The notes: a model not told the origin generated them from the letters alone. DNA of 64,000 nucleotides from Paraburkholderia sp. Ac-20340 (GCF_017104965.1 NZ_JAAGPR010000017.1:62001-126000), one strand, 5' to 3'; shown: positions 16,632 through 25,635, counted from the stretch's first letter. Numbers and translations are program-made.

Positions 16632-18614
16632 TCAGTAATAGCCGTGCGGCTGCAGCGGTTCGACGCCGCCCACGCTCGTCATGTAGTCGTTCCATTGCTG
16701 GATGAGCGACTGGATCACGGACGGGTTTTGCGTCGACACATCGTTGACTTCGCCGCGATCGGACGCGATGTCATAGAGCTGCCAGTGACCGTCGGCGGGC
16801 CCGAGCGGCGGTTCGGTCCAGAGCGCTTTCCAGCGGCCGTCGGCGCTGCGCAGATAGGCGCGGCCATAGGATTCGTCGCCGAATGCGGCCGTGTGGACTT
16901 CGGCCGTGCTGGTGCCTTCGAGCAGCGGCAGCAGCGATTTGCCCGTCACCGGATACACATAGCGATTGTTGTAGACCACCTTGCCCTTGTTCTGATCGAC
17001 GCCGGTGAGCGCGTTGATCAGCGCGGGTGCGGGCGTCGAAGGCGGCGTGACGCCCGCGACATCGAGGAAGGTCGCCGTGTCGTCGGTGACGTGCGTGAAC
17101 ACGCGCAGCGTCGCCGCCTGCGTGGTCTGTCCCGGCAGATGCGCGATGGTCGGCACGGACACGCCGCCTTCGGCCGAATAGCCCTTGGTGTAGCGGAACG
17201 GCGCGGCGCTCACTTCGGCCCAGCGCAGGCCGTATTGCAGACGTTGTGCGCTCTGTTTGCCGTTGTCGGTGCCGAGCGCGGTGTAGGTCGGGTCCTGCGA
17301 ATTGGCGGTGTCGGTGGCGGTGGGATCGGCGCCCGAATCGATCGGCCAGCCTTCCGCGCCGTTATCCGACTGGAACATGATGAAGGTGTTGTCGTATTCG
17401 CCGATGTCCTTCAGGTGTTGAATCAGGAGTCCGATGTTGTAATCCAGGTTCTCCACCATGCCTGCGTAGATTTCCATGTAGCGCGCCTGAGCCTTGCGTT
17501 CGGCAGGCGAGAGGCTGGCCCAGAGCTTGTCGACGTTGCCCTGGCCGTAATCGACGTAGCCGTCCGATGCCGGATGCACCGCGCTGATGTATTTCGCGCT
17601 GGCCGTGCCGTTGTTCGCCGTCGCGGCCGATCGCGTGAGCGTTTCGGCAAGACCCGGGTTCGGCTGGAAATCGGCGGGAATCAGACCGAGCGCTTTTTGC
17701 CGCGCGATGCGCGCGTTGCGGATCGCGTCGTAGCCGGCATCGTAGACGCCCGTGTATTTGTGCAGCCAAGGGTCCGGCACCTGCAGCGGCCAGTGCGGCG
17801 AGGTATAGGCCGCGTAGGCGAAGAAGGGTTTGCCGTCGCCCTTGTGCGAGTCGATATACGCAATCAGCTTCTGCGTATAGAAGTTGGTCGAGTAGAACAC
17901 CGCGGGATTGCCGCCCGTGCCGCCGGGCTGGCCCGGTTGTCCGGGCTGCACGTACTGGCCGTCTTCGGTGTAGTTCTGCGAGCCCGCGAGTTCGTGCGCG
18001 AAGTGATTCGTAGCCGCGCCGCCGAGCAGCGCGTAGCTGTGTTCGAAGCCCCATTGATCCGGCGTCTGGCCGCTGCCCGACGTGCTGCCCACGATGCCCG
18101 AGCCCAGATGCCACTTGCCCGCCATGTAGGTGTGATAGCCCGCGTCCTTGAGCAGTTGCGCTACCGAAAGCGCGCGATCGTTCAGATAGCCCTCGTAGCC
18201 GGGCAGACCTTTGCGCTCATCGGTGGGCACGCCCATCGTGCCTTCGCCCACGAGATGGTGATCGGTGCCCGAAATCAGCATCGAACGCGTGATCGCGCAG
18301 ACCGTGCCCGCATGGTGATTCGTCAGAATGCGGCCCGACGCGACCAGCGCGTCGAGATTGGGCGTGTTGATTTCGCCGCCGAACGCATGGATATCCGAGT
18401 AGCCGAGATCGTCGGCCATGATGTAGAGGATGTTGGGCTGCTTGTGCGTCGAGGCGGCGGCGCTCGCCTGCGAGGTGACGGAATCGGAGCCGCCGCATGC
18501 GCCGAGTGCGAGCGCGCCCGCGACGGCTGCTGCGGCAAGGCGTAAATGTGGAAGCGTGCGTGGGGTGGGGCGAACAGCTTTGGCGAGCTGCTGAAGGGCG
18601 GCCGGGTATCTCAT
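16632..18614 (-). CDS. Lipoprotein arylsulfatase
   Basis: A 660-residue alkaline-phosphatase-superfamily sulfatase. The ATG at 18614 gives a lipoprotein signal with lipobox ending at Cys40 (GALALGAC). Metal-binding NILYIMADDLGYSDIHAFGG follows, then GTVCAITRSMLISGTDHH with the cysteine to be converted to formylglycine at about 106. Later motifs include GKWHLGSG and FMFQSDNGAEG-like FIMFQSDNGAEG. The core reads C-A-I-T-R: the third position is Ile, where Pro or Ala is usual (CxPxR/CxAxR). It hydrolyses sulfate esters, probably anchored in an outer or inner membrane leaflet. First gene of the operon with FGE, MetQ-like and CxxCxxCC genes. Confidence 0.88.
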   Translation of the reverse strand: MRYPAALQQLAKAVRPTPRTLPHLRLAAAAVAGALALGACGGSDSVTSQASAAASTHKQPNILYIMADDLGYSDIHAFGGEINTPNLDALVASGRILTNHHAGTVCAITRSMLISGTDHHLVGEGTMGVPTDERKGLPGYEGYLNDRALSVAQLLKDAGYHTYMAGKWHLGSGIVGSTSGSGQTPDQWGFEHSYALLGGAATNHFAHELAGSQNYTEDGQYVQPGQPGQPGGTGGNPAVFYSTNFYTQKLIAYIDSHKGDGKPFFAYAAYTSPHWPLQVPDPWLHKYTGVYDAGYDAIRNARIARQKALGLIPADFQPNPGLAETLTRSAATANNGTASAKYISAVHPASDGYVDYGQGNVDKLWASLSPAERKAQARYMEIYAGMVENLDYNIGLLIQHLKDIGEYDNTFIMFQSDNGAEGWPIDSGADPTATDTANSQDPTYTALGTDNGKQSAQRLQYGLRWAEVSAAPFRYTKGYSAEGGVSVPTIAHLPGQTTQAATLRVFTHVTDDTATFLDVAGVTPPSTPAPALINALTGVDQNKGKVVYNNRYVYPVTGKSLLPLLEGTSTAEVHTAAFGDESYGRAYLRSADGRWKALWTEPPLGPADGHWQLYDIASDRGEVNDVSTQNPSVIQSLIQQWNDYMTSVGGVEPLQPHGYY

Positions 18615-18784
18615 CGTCGTTGTTCTAGTGCTTTTGTTTGTTGGAGCGGCGATCTTAGCGGCGCGCGCGTAAGCCCCAAAGTCGGATTCGTCAGTTGCTT
18701 TGCGGGGGTTCTGATATAGCGGGCAACGTCGCGCGCGCGAGCCTTTACAATAGGCGGCCACCACCACAAACCATCGACGAGACC

Positions 18785-19564
18785 ATGACCCGAGACCCCC
18801 GCCTCACCCTCAACGCGCGCCAGCAGGAGCTGCTCGAATGGGTGCAGCGTGACGGCTTCGTGACCGTCGACGATCTCGCCGCGCACTTCGACGTGACGCC
18901 GCAGACCATCCGCCGCGACGTCAACTGGCTCTCCGACATGAATCTGCTGCGCCGCTATCACGGCGGCGCAAGCCTGCCCACCAGCGCCGAAAACGTCTCG
19001 TACAGCGCGCGCCAGCAGATGTTCCACGACGAGAAGCGCCGCATCGGCGCGCTCGCGGCTTCGCATATTCCCGATCAGGCATCGCTGTTCATCAACCTCG
19101 GCACCACCACCGAGGAAGTTGCGCGCGCGCTCAATCGCCATCGCGGCCTGCGCGTCATCACGAACAATCTGAACGTCGCGAGCATGATGAGCGGCTATCC
19201 CGAATGCGAAGTGCTGATCACCGGCGGCATCGTGCGGCCCTGGGACAAAGGCATCGTGGGCGAGTTGACGATCGATTTCATCCGGCAATTCAAGGTGGAT
19301 TACGCGATCATCGGCACCTCGGCGATTGAAACCGATGGCACGTTGCGCGACTTCGACACGCGCGAAGTGCGCGTGGCCGAGGCGATCATCCAGCATGCGC
19401 GCACCGTCTATCTCGTCACCGATCATTCGAAATTCGGCCGGCCCGCGCTGGTTCGCCAGGGGCATCTGAACCAGATCCACGCGCTGTTTACCGACAAACC
19501 GCTGCCCGCCGATATGGACGAAACCATCGCCCAGGCCGGCACGGCGGTGTACGTCGCGCAATGA
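18785..19564 (+). CDS. glpR: DeoR-family glycerol-3-phosphate regulon repressor
   Basis: A 259-residue regulator beginning MTRDPRLTLNARQQELLEWV. An N-terminal DeoR helix-turn-helix (FVTVDDLAAHFDVTPQTIRRDV) is followed by a sugar-phosphate sensor domain (INLGTTTEEVARAL, VITNNLNVASMM, LITGGIVRPWDKGIVG, AIIGTSAIETDGTLRDFD). Known GlpR proteins repress glp genes until glycerol-3-phosphate binds. The neighbours glpD, glpK and a glpF-like gene make the assignment firm. The stop overlaps the start of the HxlR gene (ATGA). The frame is open further upstream, but the ATG at 18785 gives the family N-terminus. Confidence 0.92.
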   Translation: MTRDPRLTLNARQQELLEWVQRDGFVTVDDLAAHFDVTPQTIRRDVNWLSDMNLLRRYHGGASLPTSAENVSYSARQQMFHDEKRRIGALAASHIPDQASLFINLGTTTEEVARALNRHRGLRVITNNLNVASMMSGYPECEVLITGGIVRPWDKGIVGELTIDFIRQFKVDYAIIGTSAIETDGTLRDFDTREVRVAEAIIQHARTVYLVTDHSKFGRPALVRQGHLNQIHALFTDKPLPADMDETIAQAGTAVYVAQ

Positions 19565-19935
19565 AGCAGAGCGCAACCGGTTGCTCGATCGAAGAGGCCA
19601 TGCGGCTGCTCGGCGGGCGCTGGCGTCTGCTGCTGGTTTCGTATCTGCTCGACGGTCCGAAGCGCTTTAACGATCTGCGCCGCGACATGCCCGGCATCTC
19701 GCAGCGCATGCTCACGCTCGACCTGCGCGCGCTCGAAGACGCCGGGCTGGTGCTGCGCACTGTCTACCCGGAAGTCCCGCCGAAAGTCGAATATCGACTG
19801 ACCGAAGACGGCACGCGCCTGCTGCCGGTCGTCGAAGTCATGCGCGAATTCGGTCTCTGGCTCAAAGCGCGCCCCAGCTTCCTCACGCCGATGCATGAGT
19901 CTGCAATCGAGCCCGCCGATTTCCCCGCCGAGTAA
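19561..19935 (+). CDS. HxlR-family transcriptional regulator
   Basis: A 124-residue winged-helix regulator: CSIEEAMRLLGGRWRLLLVSYLLDGPKRFNDLRRDMPGISQRMLTLDLRALEDAGLVLR and VEYRLTEDGTRLLPVVEVM are textbook HxlR features, including the N-terminal cysteine (Cys8) that is a redox or electrophile sensor in some members. Its start overlaps the glpR stop by 4 bp, so the two are translated together. A link between glycerol metabolism and thiol or aldehyde stress is an inference; the targets are unknown. Confidence 0.85.
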   Translation: MKQSATGCSIEEAMRLLGGRWRLLLVSYLLDGPKRFNDLRRDMPGISQRMLTLDLRALEDAGLVLRTVYPEVPPKVEYRLTEDGTRLLPVVEVMREFGLWLKARPSFLTPMHESAIEPADFPAE

Positions 19936-19950
19936 GCGTCCGCGCCCGCC

Positions 19951-20235
19951 GACGGCGAACGAACATTCAGCGAACGTTCAAGCGAACCTCAAAACGAACA
20001 TCGTACGAATCGAATTCGAACATTTTTCATGTTCGTTTCCGTTTCTAACAGCGAGCTAACGACGCGCTTCGTTCGCGCGGTAGCGGGTTCGTTTGATGCT
20101 ATCCCCCGGGAAAACCCCAGTTTTTCTGCGCTATTTCCCCCAATTTTCTGATTTCTTCACACTTTCCCCCGATTCCGCCCGCACGAACTTTACTTTTTCG
20201 AATTTGTTCGTTAAATTTCGAATTCGAACATTTCT
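19951..20235 (+). promoter_or_regulatory. glpD promoter region with GlpR-like operator repeats
   Basis: This gene-free stretch contains many GAAC/GTTC half-sites. The 15-mer CGAATTCGAACATTT occurs at 20011-20025 and again at 20219-20233. CGAACAT (20017-20023) and ATGTTCG (20029-20035) form an inverted repeat, and TGTTCG/CGAACA arms flank 20205-20230. These contain the half-site sequence of known GlpR operators (ATGTTCG/CGAACAT). The region around 20100-20250 is also locally AT-rich. Inferred: GlpR binds here to repress glpD, possibly with looping between the two copies. Confidence 0.65.
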
Positions 20236-20305
20236 GGTTCGCATCTGGACTTGCATGGGGCCCGATCAAGGGATTGTCTGCGAGTTCAACCAACAGGAAA
20301 CGCAG

Positions 20306-21853
20306 GTGACTCAAGAGAATCGGTACGATCTGCTCGTCGTGGGCGGCGGGATCAACGGCGCGGGTATTGCGCGCGATGCAGCCGGGCGCGGGCTGTCCGT
20401 GCTCCTTTGCGAACAGGACGATCTGGCTTCGCATACCTCGTCGGCCAGCACCAAGCTGATTCACGGCGGGCTGCGCTATCTCGAGTACCACGAGTTCGGT
20501 CTCGTGCGTAAGGCGCTGCAGGAGCGCGAAACGCTGCTGCGCTCCGCGCCGCACATCATGTGGCCGCTGCGCTTCGTGATGCCGCATATGCCGAACCTGC
20601 GTCCGGCGTGGCTCATCCGCATTGGCCTCTTTCTCTACGATCACCTCGCGAAGCGCGAACTGCTGCCCGGCTCGCGCGGTATCGACATGCGCCGTCACGA
20701 AGCGGGCAAACCGCTGATCGACTCGATCCGCCGCGGTTTCGTCTATTCCGATGGCTGGGTCAACGATGCGCGCCTCGTCGTGCTCAATGCGCTCGATGCG
20801 CAGGAGCGCGGCGCGCGCATTCTCACGCGCACCCAACTGATTGCCGCCCAGCGCGTGAAGAGCGCGAGCGGCGAAAGCGAATGGCAGGCGACGCTGCGCC
20901 GCACCGACGGCACGAGCTTCGAAGTGCGCGCCCGCGCGATTGCCAATGCGGCTGGTCCGTGGGTGGGCGACGTGCTGCACGGCGCGCTGGGCAGCGGCGC
21001 GCAACATAGCGTGCGCCTCGTGAAAGGCAGCCATATCGTCACGAAGCGTCTGTTCGAGCACGACCACGCCTACATCTTCCAGAATCCCGACAAGCGCATT
21101 ATTTTCGCGATTCCCTACGAGCACGATTTCACGCTGATCGGCACGACCGACGTGGAATATCGCAACGATCCGGCCAAGGTCGCGATCGACGGCGACGAAA
21201 CGCGTTATCTCTGCGAGTCGATCAATCGCTATTTCAAGCGTAAGATCTCGCCCTCCGACGTGCACTGGACCTATTCGGGCGTGCGTCCGCTGCTCGAGGA
21301 AGAGGGCGCGAAGAACGCTTCGGCGGTGACGCGCGACTATCGTCTCGAACTCGACGACACCGACGGCGCGCCGCTGCTTTCCGTGTTCGGCGGCAAGATC
21401 ACGACCTTCCGCAAGCTCGCGGAAGAGGCCGGCGACATGCTTGCCCGCGTGCTGGGCAGCAACGCTCCCGCGTGGACCGCAGGCAAGCCGCTGCCGGGCG
21501 GCGATATCGCCGATGCGCGTTTCGACACGTTCGCGCAGAGCTTCGCGAAGCGCTTTGCCTGGCTGCCCGCGCCGCTCGCGCAGCGCTATGCACGCGCTTA
21601 CGGCACGCGGGCCGGGCGTCTGATCGGCACCGCGAAGTCGCTCGATGAACTGGGCACGCAGATCGCACCTGGCATCTACGAGGCCGAATTGCGCTATCTG
21701 CGCGATACCGAATGGGCAACCTGCGCCGAGGATGTGCTGTGGCGCCGCTCGAAGCTCGGCCTGCATGTGACGCCGGGCACGCTGGAGGCCGTCACGGCCG
21801 CGCTGGAATCGTGGTTCGCCGCGAGTCATGCCCGCACTGCCGTGCCGCATTGA
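20306..21853 (+). CDS. glpD: Aerobic glycerol-3-phosphate dehydrogenase
   Basis: A 515-residue FAD enzyme that oxidises sn-glycerol-3-phosphate to dihydroxyacetone phosphate at the inner membrane, passing electrons to quinone. The GTG at 20306 follows AGGAAA and gives the family N-terminus; an in-frame ATG at 20255 would add 17 codons. Visible motifs: the FAD-binding DLLVVGGGINGAGIARDAAGRG, the glpD signature SSASTKLIHGGLRYLE, and GTTDVEY and TYSGVRPLLEEE further on. It precedes glpK and a glpF-like gene on the same strand, giving the complete glycerol route from uptake to triose phosphate. Confidence 0.95.
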   Translation: MTQENRYDLLVVGGGINGAGIARDAAGRGLSVLLCEQDDLASHTSSASTKLIHGGLRYLEYHEFGLVRKALQERETLLRSAPHIMWPLRFVMPHMPNLRPAWLIRIGLFLYDHLAKRELLPGSRGIDMRRHEAGKPLIDSIRRGFVYSDGWVNDARLVVLNALDAQERGARILTRTQLIAAQRVKSASGESEWQATLRRTDGTSFEVRARAIANAAGPWVGDVLHGALGSGAQHSVRLVKGSHIVTKRLFEHDHAYIFQNPDKRIIFAIPYEHDFTLIGTTDVEYRNDPAKVAIDGDETRYLCESINRYFKRKISPSDVHWTYSGVRPLLEEEGAKNASAVTRDYRLELDDTDGAPLLSVFGGKITTFRKLAEEAGDMLARVLGSNAPAWTAGKPLPGGDIADARFDTFAQSFAKRFAWLPAPLAQRYARAYGTRAGRLIGTAKSLDELGTQIAPGIYEAELRYLRDTEWATCAEDVLWRRSKLGLHVTPGTLEAVTAALESWFAASHARTAVPH

Positions 21854-21988
21854 AGGCATTAGAAGCATTAACGGCAGTCGAAGCAGTCGTCAGGCATTGC
21901 GCGCCGTGTTTCATGGGTTCGATTCGTTGGAGCGTGGCGCGAATCACAATTACCGAATCACATCTACATTCGGATGGAGATAAGAGAC

Positions 21989-23494
21989 ATGCAGGATCAA
22001 CAATACATTCTCGCGCTCGACCAGGGCACCACCAGTTCGCGCGCGATGCTGTTCGACCGCCAGGGCCGTATCGTTTCGACGGCGCAGAAAGAGTTCGAGC
22101 AGATTTATCCGCGTCCGGGCTGGGTCGAGCATGACCCGCAGGAAATCTGGTCGACGCAGGCCGGTGTGGCCGCCGAAGCCGTCACGCGCGCGGGCCTGAA
22201 CGGCACCAATATCGCCGCAATCGGTATCACGAACCAGCGCGAAACCACCATCGTGTGGGACCGCGAAACCGGTCATCCGATCTATAACGCCATCGTCTGG
22301 CAGGACCGCCGCACGGCCGACTTCTGCGATCAACTCAAGGCGCAAGGTCTCGAAGAGAAAGTGCGTGCGAAGACCGGTCTGCCGATCGATTCGTATTTCT
22401 CGGGCACCAAGATCCGCTGGATTCTCGACAACGTCGAAGGCGCGCGCGAAAAGGCGCGTCAGGGCAAGCTTGCGTTCGGCACGGTCGATAGCTGGCTGGT
22501 GTGGAACTTCACCAAGCACGAACTGCACGTCACCGATGTGACCAACGCGTCGCGCACGATGCTGTTCAATATCCACACGCGCCAGTGGGACAACGAGCTG
22601 CTCGAAGCGCTCGATATTCCGCGCAGCATGCTTCCGGAAGTTCGTTCGTCATCCGAAGTGTATGGCCCGACCAAGACCACGGTGTTCGCATCGAAGATTC
22701 CGCTCGCCGGTATTGCGGGCGATCAGCAGGCCGCGCTGTTCGGCCAGATGTGCACGGGCACCGGCATGGTGAAGAACACCTACGGCACGGGCTGTTTCCT
22801 GATGATGAACACGGGCGACAAGCCCATCGAGTCGAAAAACAACCTCGTGACGACGATCGCCTGGCAGATCGGCGATCAGGTCAATTACGCGCTCGAAGGC
22901 AGCATCTTTATCGCAGGCGCGGTGGTGCAGTGGCTGCGCGACGGCATGGGCATCATCAAGAGCGCGTCGGAAATCGAAGCGCTGGCCGCCAGCGTCCCGC
23001 ACACGGACGGCGTCTATCTCGTGCCCGCCTTCGCGGGTCTGGGCGCGCCGCATTGGAATGCGCGTGCACGCGGTTCGCTGTTTGGGGTGACGCGCGGCAC
23101 GAGTTCGGCGCACGTGGCCCGCGCGGCGCTCGATTCGATCGCGTATCAGTCGCTGGACGTGCTGGCGGCCATGGAAGCGGACTCCGGCATCAGCGTGGGC
23201 GAACTGCGCGTGGACGGCGGCGCGAGCGCGAACAATCTGCTGATGCAGTTCCAGGCCGATCTGCTGGGCGTGGATGCGGTGCGTCCGCAGATCACCGAAA
23301 CGACCGCGCTGGGCGCGGCGTATCTGGCGGGTCTGGCAATTGGCTACTGGGGCAGCGTCGACGAACTGCAAAGCCAGTGGCATGTGGATCAGCGATTCAA
23401 GCCGGCGATGGCGGCTTCGCAGGTCGACGCCTGCCGTGCGGGCTGGCAGCGTGCGGTGCGCGCCGCGAAGGCCTGGGCCGACGATACGAAGTAA
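21989..23494 (+). CDS. glpK: Glycerol kinase
   Basis: A 501-residue FGGY-family kinase that phosphorylates glycerol to glycerol-3-phosphate with ATP. The ATG at 21989 is preceded by GGAGA at 21976-21980 with good spacing. N-terminal ILALDQGTTSSRAM, the FGGY signature region GTGMVKNTYGTGCFLMMNTG and the C-terminal LRVDGGASANNLLMQFQADLLG are all intact. The length matches known glycerol kinases. It stands between glpD and the glycerol-channel gene, with 135 and 145 bp gaps that could hold separate regulatory sites. Confidence 0.96.
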   Translation: MQDQQYILALDQGTTSSRAMLFDRQGRIVSTAQKEFEQIYPRPGWVEHDPQEIWSTQAGVAAEAVTRAGLNGTNIAAIGITNQRETTIVWDRETGHPIYNAIVWQDRRTADFCDQLKAQGLEEKVRAKTGLPIDSYFSGTKIRWILDNVEGAREKARQGKLAFGTVDSWLVWNFTKHELHVTDVTNASRTMLFNIHTRQWDNELLEALDIPRSMLPEVRSSSEVYGPTKTTVFASKIPLAGIAGDQQAALFGQMCTGTGMVKNTYGTGCFLMMNTGDKPIESKNNLVTTIAWQIGDQVNYALEGSIFIAGAVVQWLRDGMGIIKSASEIEALAASVPHTDGVYLVPAFAGLGAPHWNARARGSLFGVTRGTSSAHVARAALDSIAYQSLDVLAAMEADSGISVGELRVDGGASANNLLMQFQADLLGVDAVRPQITETTALGAAYLAGLAIGYWGSVDELQSQWHVDQRFKPAMAASQVDACRAGWQRAVRAAKAWADDTK

Positions 23495-23639
23495 GGCTCG
23501 CATTAACGCTTTCAGGCAGTAGAAGCACCGCTGTAGAAACAGGGCATCCCAACTCAATCATTCACACACAATAACAGCGGGCGACGGGGCCGGAGGATCG
23601 GACCTGTGCGCCCGCTTGACAATAAGTGAGACAACTATC

Positions 23640-24356
23640 ATGTCACCCTATATTGCAGAATTCATCGGCACAGCGATTCTCGTGCTGCTAGGCAACGGCG
23701 CGGTCGCCAACGTGCTGCTCGCCAAAACCAAGGGCCGCGGCGCGGACCTGATCGTCATCGTGATGGGCTGGGCGATGGCCGTGTTCGTGGCCGTCTACGT
23801 GACCGCTTCGTATAGCGGCGCGCATCTGAACCCGATCGTCACCATCAGCCTTGCGCTGGCGGGCAAATTCGCGTGGTCGAAAGTGGGCGGTTATATCGCC
23901 GCGCAGATGCTCGGCGGCATGGCGGGCGCGTTTCTCGTGTGGCTCGCCTATCGTCAGCACTTTGCTAACGAAGAGGATGCGGACCTCAAGCTCGCGGTGT
24001 TCTGCACGGGCCCGGCGATTCGTTGCGTGCGCCACAATGTCATTACCGAAGCGATCTGCACCTTTGTGCTGATTCTCGGCGTGCTGTATCTGGCGGCGCC
24101 GCAAGTCGGTCTGGGGGCGCTCGATGCGTTGCCGGTCGGCCTGCTGGTGCTCGGTATCGGCATTTCGCTGGGCGGTCCCACGGGCTATGCGATGAGCCCC
24201 GCGCGCGATCTGTCGCCGCGCATCATGCATGCGCTGCTGCCGATTCCGGGCAAGCGCGACAGCGACTGGCGCTATGCGTGGATTCCCGTCGTCGGGCCGC
24301 TGCTGGGCGGTGTGGCGGCATCGATGCTGTATCTGTACCTGCACTCGATGCATTGA
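23640..24356 (+). CDS. glpF: GlpF-like glycerol facilitator (aquaglyceroporin) with altered NPA boxes
   Basis: A 238-residue MIP-family channel with six predicted transmembrane segments. The position after glpK supports glycerol uptake. Both pore-forming NPA boxes deviate: the first reads Asn64-Pro65-Ile66 (GAHLNPIVTI) and the second Ser186-Pro187-Ala188 followed by the conserved Arg189-Asp190 (GYAMSPARD). The upstream ATG at 23640 gives the family start (MSPYIAEFIGTA). An inverted repeat GCGGGCG/CGCCCGC at 23577-23615 lies just ahead of it. Function as a solute channel is likely; selectivity may differ from E. coli GlpF. Confidence 0.85.
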   Translation: MSPYIAEFIGTAILVLLGNGAVANVLLAKTKGRGADLIVIVMGWAMAVFVAVYVTASYSGAHLNPIVTISLALAGKFAWSKVGGYIAAQMLGGMAGAFLVWLAYRQHFANEEDADLKLAVFCTGPAIRCVRHNVITEAICTFVLILGVLYLAAPQVGLGALDALPVGLLVLGIGISLGGPTGYAMSPARDLSPRIMHALLPIPGKRDSDWRYAWIPVVGPLLGGVAASMLYLYLHSMH

Positions 24357-24390
24357 GTCGAGCGCGCATCGCGCGCACCCGGTTTCGATC

Positions 24391-24425
24391 AAGGCGGCGG
24401 ACTCGGGTCCGGCCGCCTTTTTTTA
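24391..24425 (+). terminator. Intrinsic terminator after the glycerol operon
   Basis: Stem AAGGCGGC (24391-24398) with GCCGCCTT (24412-24419), further inner pairing, then a run of seven Ts. It separates the plus-strand glp genes from the convergent MFS gene. Confidence 0.85.
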
Positions 24426-24432
24426 TTGCGCT

Positions 24433-25635
24433 TTATTTCGCCGATGCGGCGCGCTGCTGGCGCTTGCGGGCGCGCAACACCAGCGCGGCGGCCACGAAGC
24501 CGATCAGCGCGCAGTAGCGGAAATCCGCGCCTACGCTCTGGTGATCGACCACCACGCCGCCTAGCACCGAACCCAGCGCAATCGCCACCTGCGTCGCGAG
24601 CGTGAACAGCGCAGCGGCGGCCTCGGTTTCGCCATCCGGCCCACGCCGATGCCAGACGTTCAGGCACAAGGGCAACGCGCCCCACGCGATGCCCCACACC
24701 ATCACGCCCGCGAGCACGGTCACGCGCGCGTGATCCAGCGCAGGCAGCAGCGCGAGCACCACGGCCAGCAGCACGATATTGCCGAGCATCGCCGGCACGA
24801 GCGCGCGCCCGACGTAATTCCCGGCTGCGTAATTCGCGACCAGCGCGCAAAAGCCATAAGCCAGCAGCACCCACGTGCCGGTTTCGCCGGATACACCCGC
24901 CTGTATCAGCAGCGGCATCAAATACGTATAAGCGCCGAAGTGCGTCGTGAACACCAGCAAGGTGAGCGCGAGGCTCAACTGCGCTTCGCGCCGCCGCGCG
25001 AACGCCGCAAAACCGCTCAGGCGCAAAGCCGTTTGCGCGGGCAGCGAAGGCAGCACGACGATCTGTGCGATCAACGCGGCGCTCGCCAGCACGCCCGCGC
25101 CGATAAACGCGCCGCGCCAGCTAAAGAGGCTCGCGAGGAAGGTGCCGAATGGCAGGCCCACGATCATCGCCAGCGCCGCGCCGCCGAAGATCGTGCCGGC
25201 CGCGCGATGCACATGCGCCGGAGCGACGAGCCGCCCCACCACGGCCATGCCCAGCGACCAGAAGGCGCCGAGACTCGCGCCCACCATCGCGCGGCTCACC
25301 AGCAGCACCGCGAAGTTGCGCGAAAACGCCGCGATCAGGCAGGCCGCCAGCAGGAGCACAGAAAGCGCGATGAGCACGCGGCGGCGGTCGATTCTGCCCG
25401 CCGCGATCATCACGCCGGGCGCGGCCACGGCGGCGAACAGCGCGGGCGAGGTCATCATCAGGCCGGCCTGGCCATCCGAAATGCCGAAGCTGCGGGCGAC
25501 ATCGGGCAAGACGCCGACGGGCAGAAATTCCGTGGTGACGCTGGCAAACGAGCCGAGCGCGAGCGACCAGACGGCCGCCCAATGTTCTTTACGATGAGTC
25601 GCGCGCACGGGCTGCGCGCATTCGATATCCGGCAT
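24433..25635 (-). CDS. MFS transporter (DHA1-like efflux family)
   Basis: A 400-residue membrane protein with about 12 transmembrane helices. It opens with WSLALGSFASVTTEFLPVGVLPDVARSFGISDGQAGLM, the pattern of the AraJ/YdhP-type drug and sugar efflux branch (TTEFLPVGLLP). RIDRRRVLIAL is the loop 2-3 motif and FWSLGMAVVGRL a later family motif. Substrate cannot be told. It lies 184 bp downstream of the iron-uptake operon on the same strand; whether it belongs to it, for example as a siderophore exporter, is open. Confidence 0.85.
   Translation of the reverse strand: MPDIECAQPVRATHRKEHWAAVWSLALGSFASVTTEFLPVGVLPDVARSFGISDGQAGLMMTSPALFAAVAAPGVMIAAGRIDRRRVLIALSVLLLAACLIAAFSRNFAVLLVSRAMVGASLGAFWSLGMAVVGRLVAPAHVHRAAGTIFGGAALAMIVGLPFGTFLASLFSWRGAFIGAGVLASAALIAQIVVLPSLPAQTALRLSGFAAFARRREAQLSLALTLLVFTTHFGAYTYLMPLLIQAGVSGETGTWVLLAYGFCALVANYAAGNYVGRALVPAMLGNIVLLAVVLALLPALDHARVTVLAGVMVWGIAWGALPLCLNVWHRRGPDGETEAAAALFTLATQVAIALGSVLGGVVVDHQSVGADFRYCALIGFVAAALVLRARKRQQRAASAK

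Noticed and set aside
15714..18545. A 943-codon open frame on the plus strand
   Set aside because: It lies antisense to the sulfatase and FGE genes, both with complete family motifs. Its translation is Arg/Val/Ala-rich without any domain, as expected of a high-GC shadow frame.
20099..21868. A 589-codon minus-strand frame covering glpD
   Set aside because: It mirrors glpD exactly, has biased composition and no known domain.
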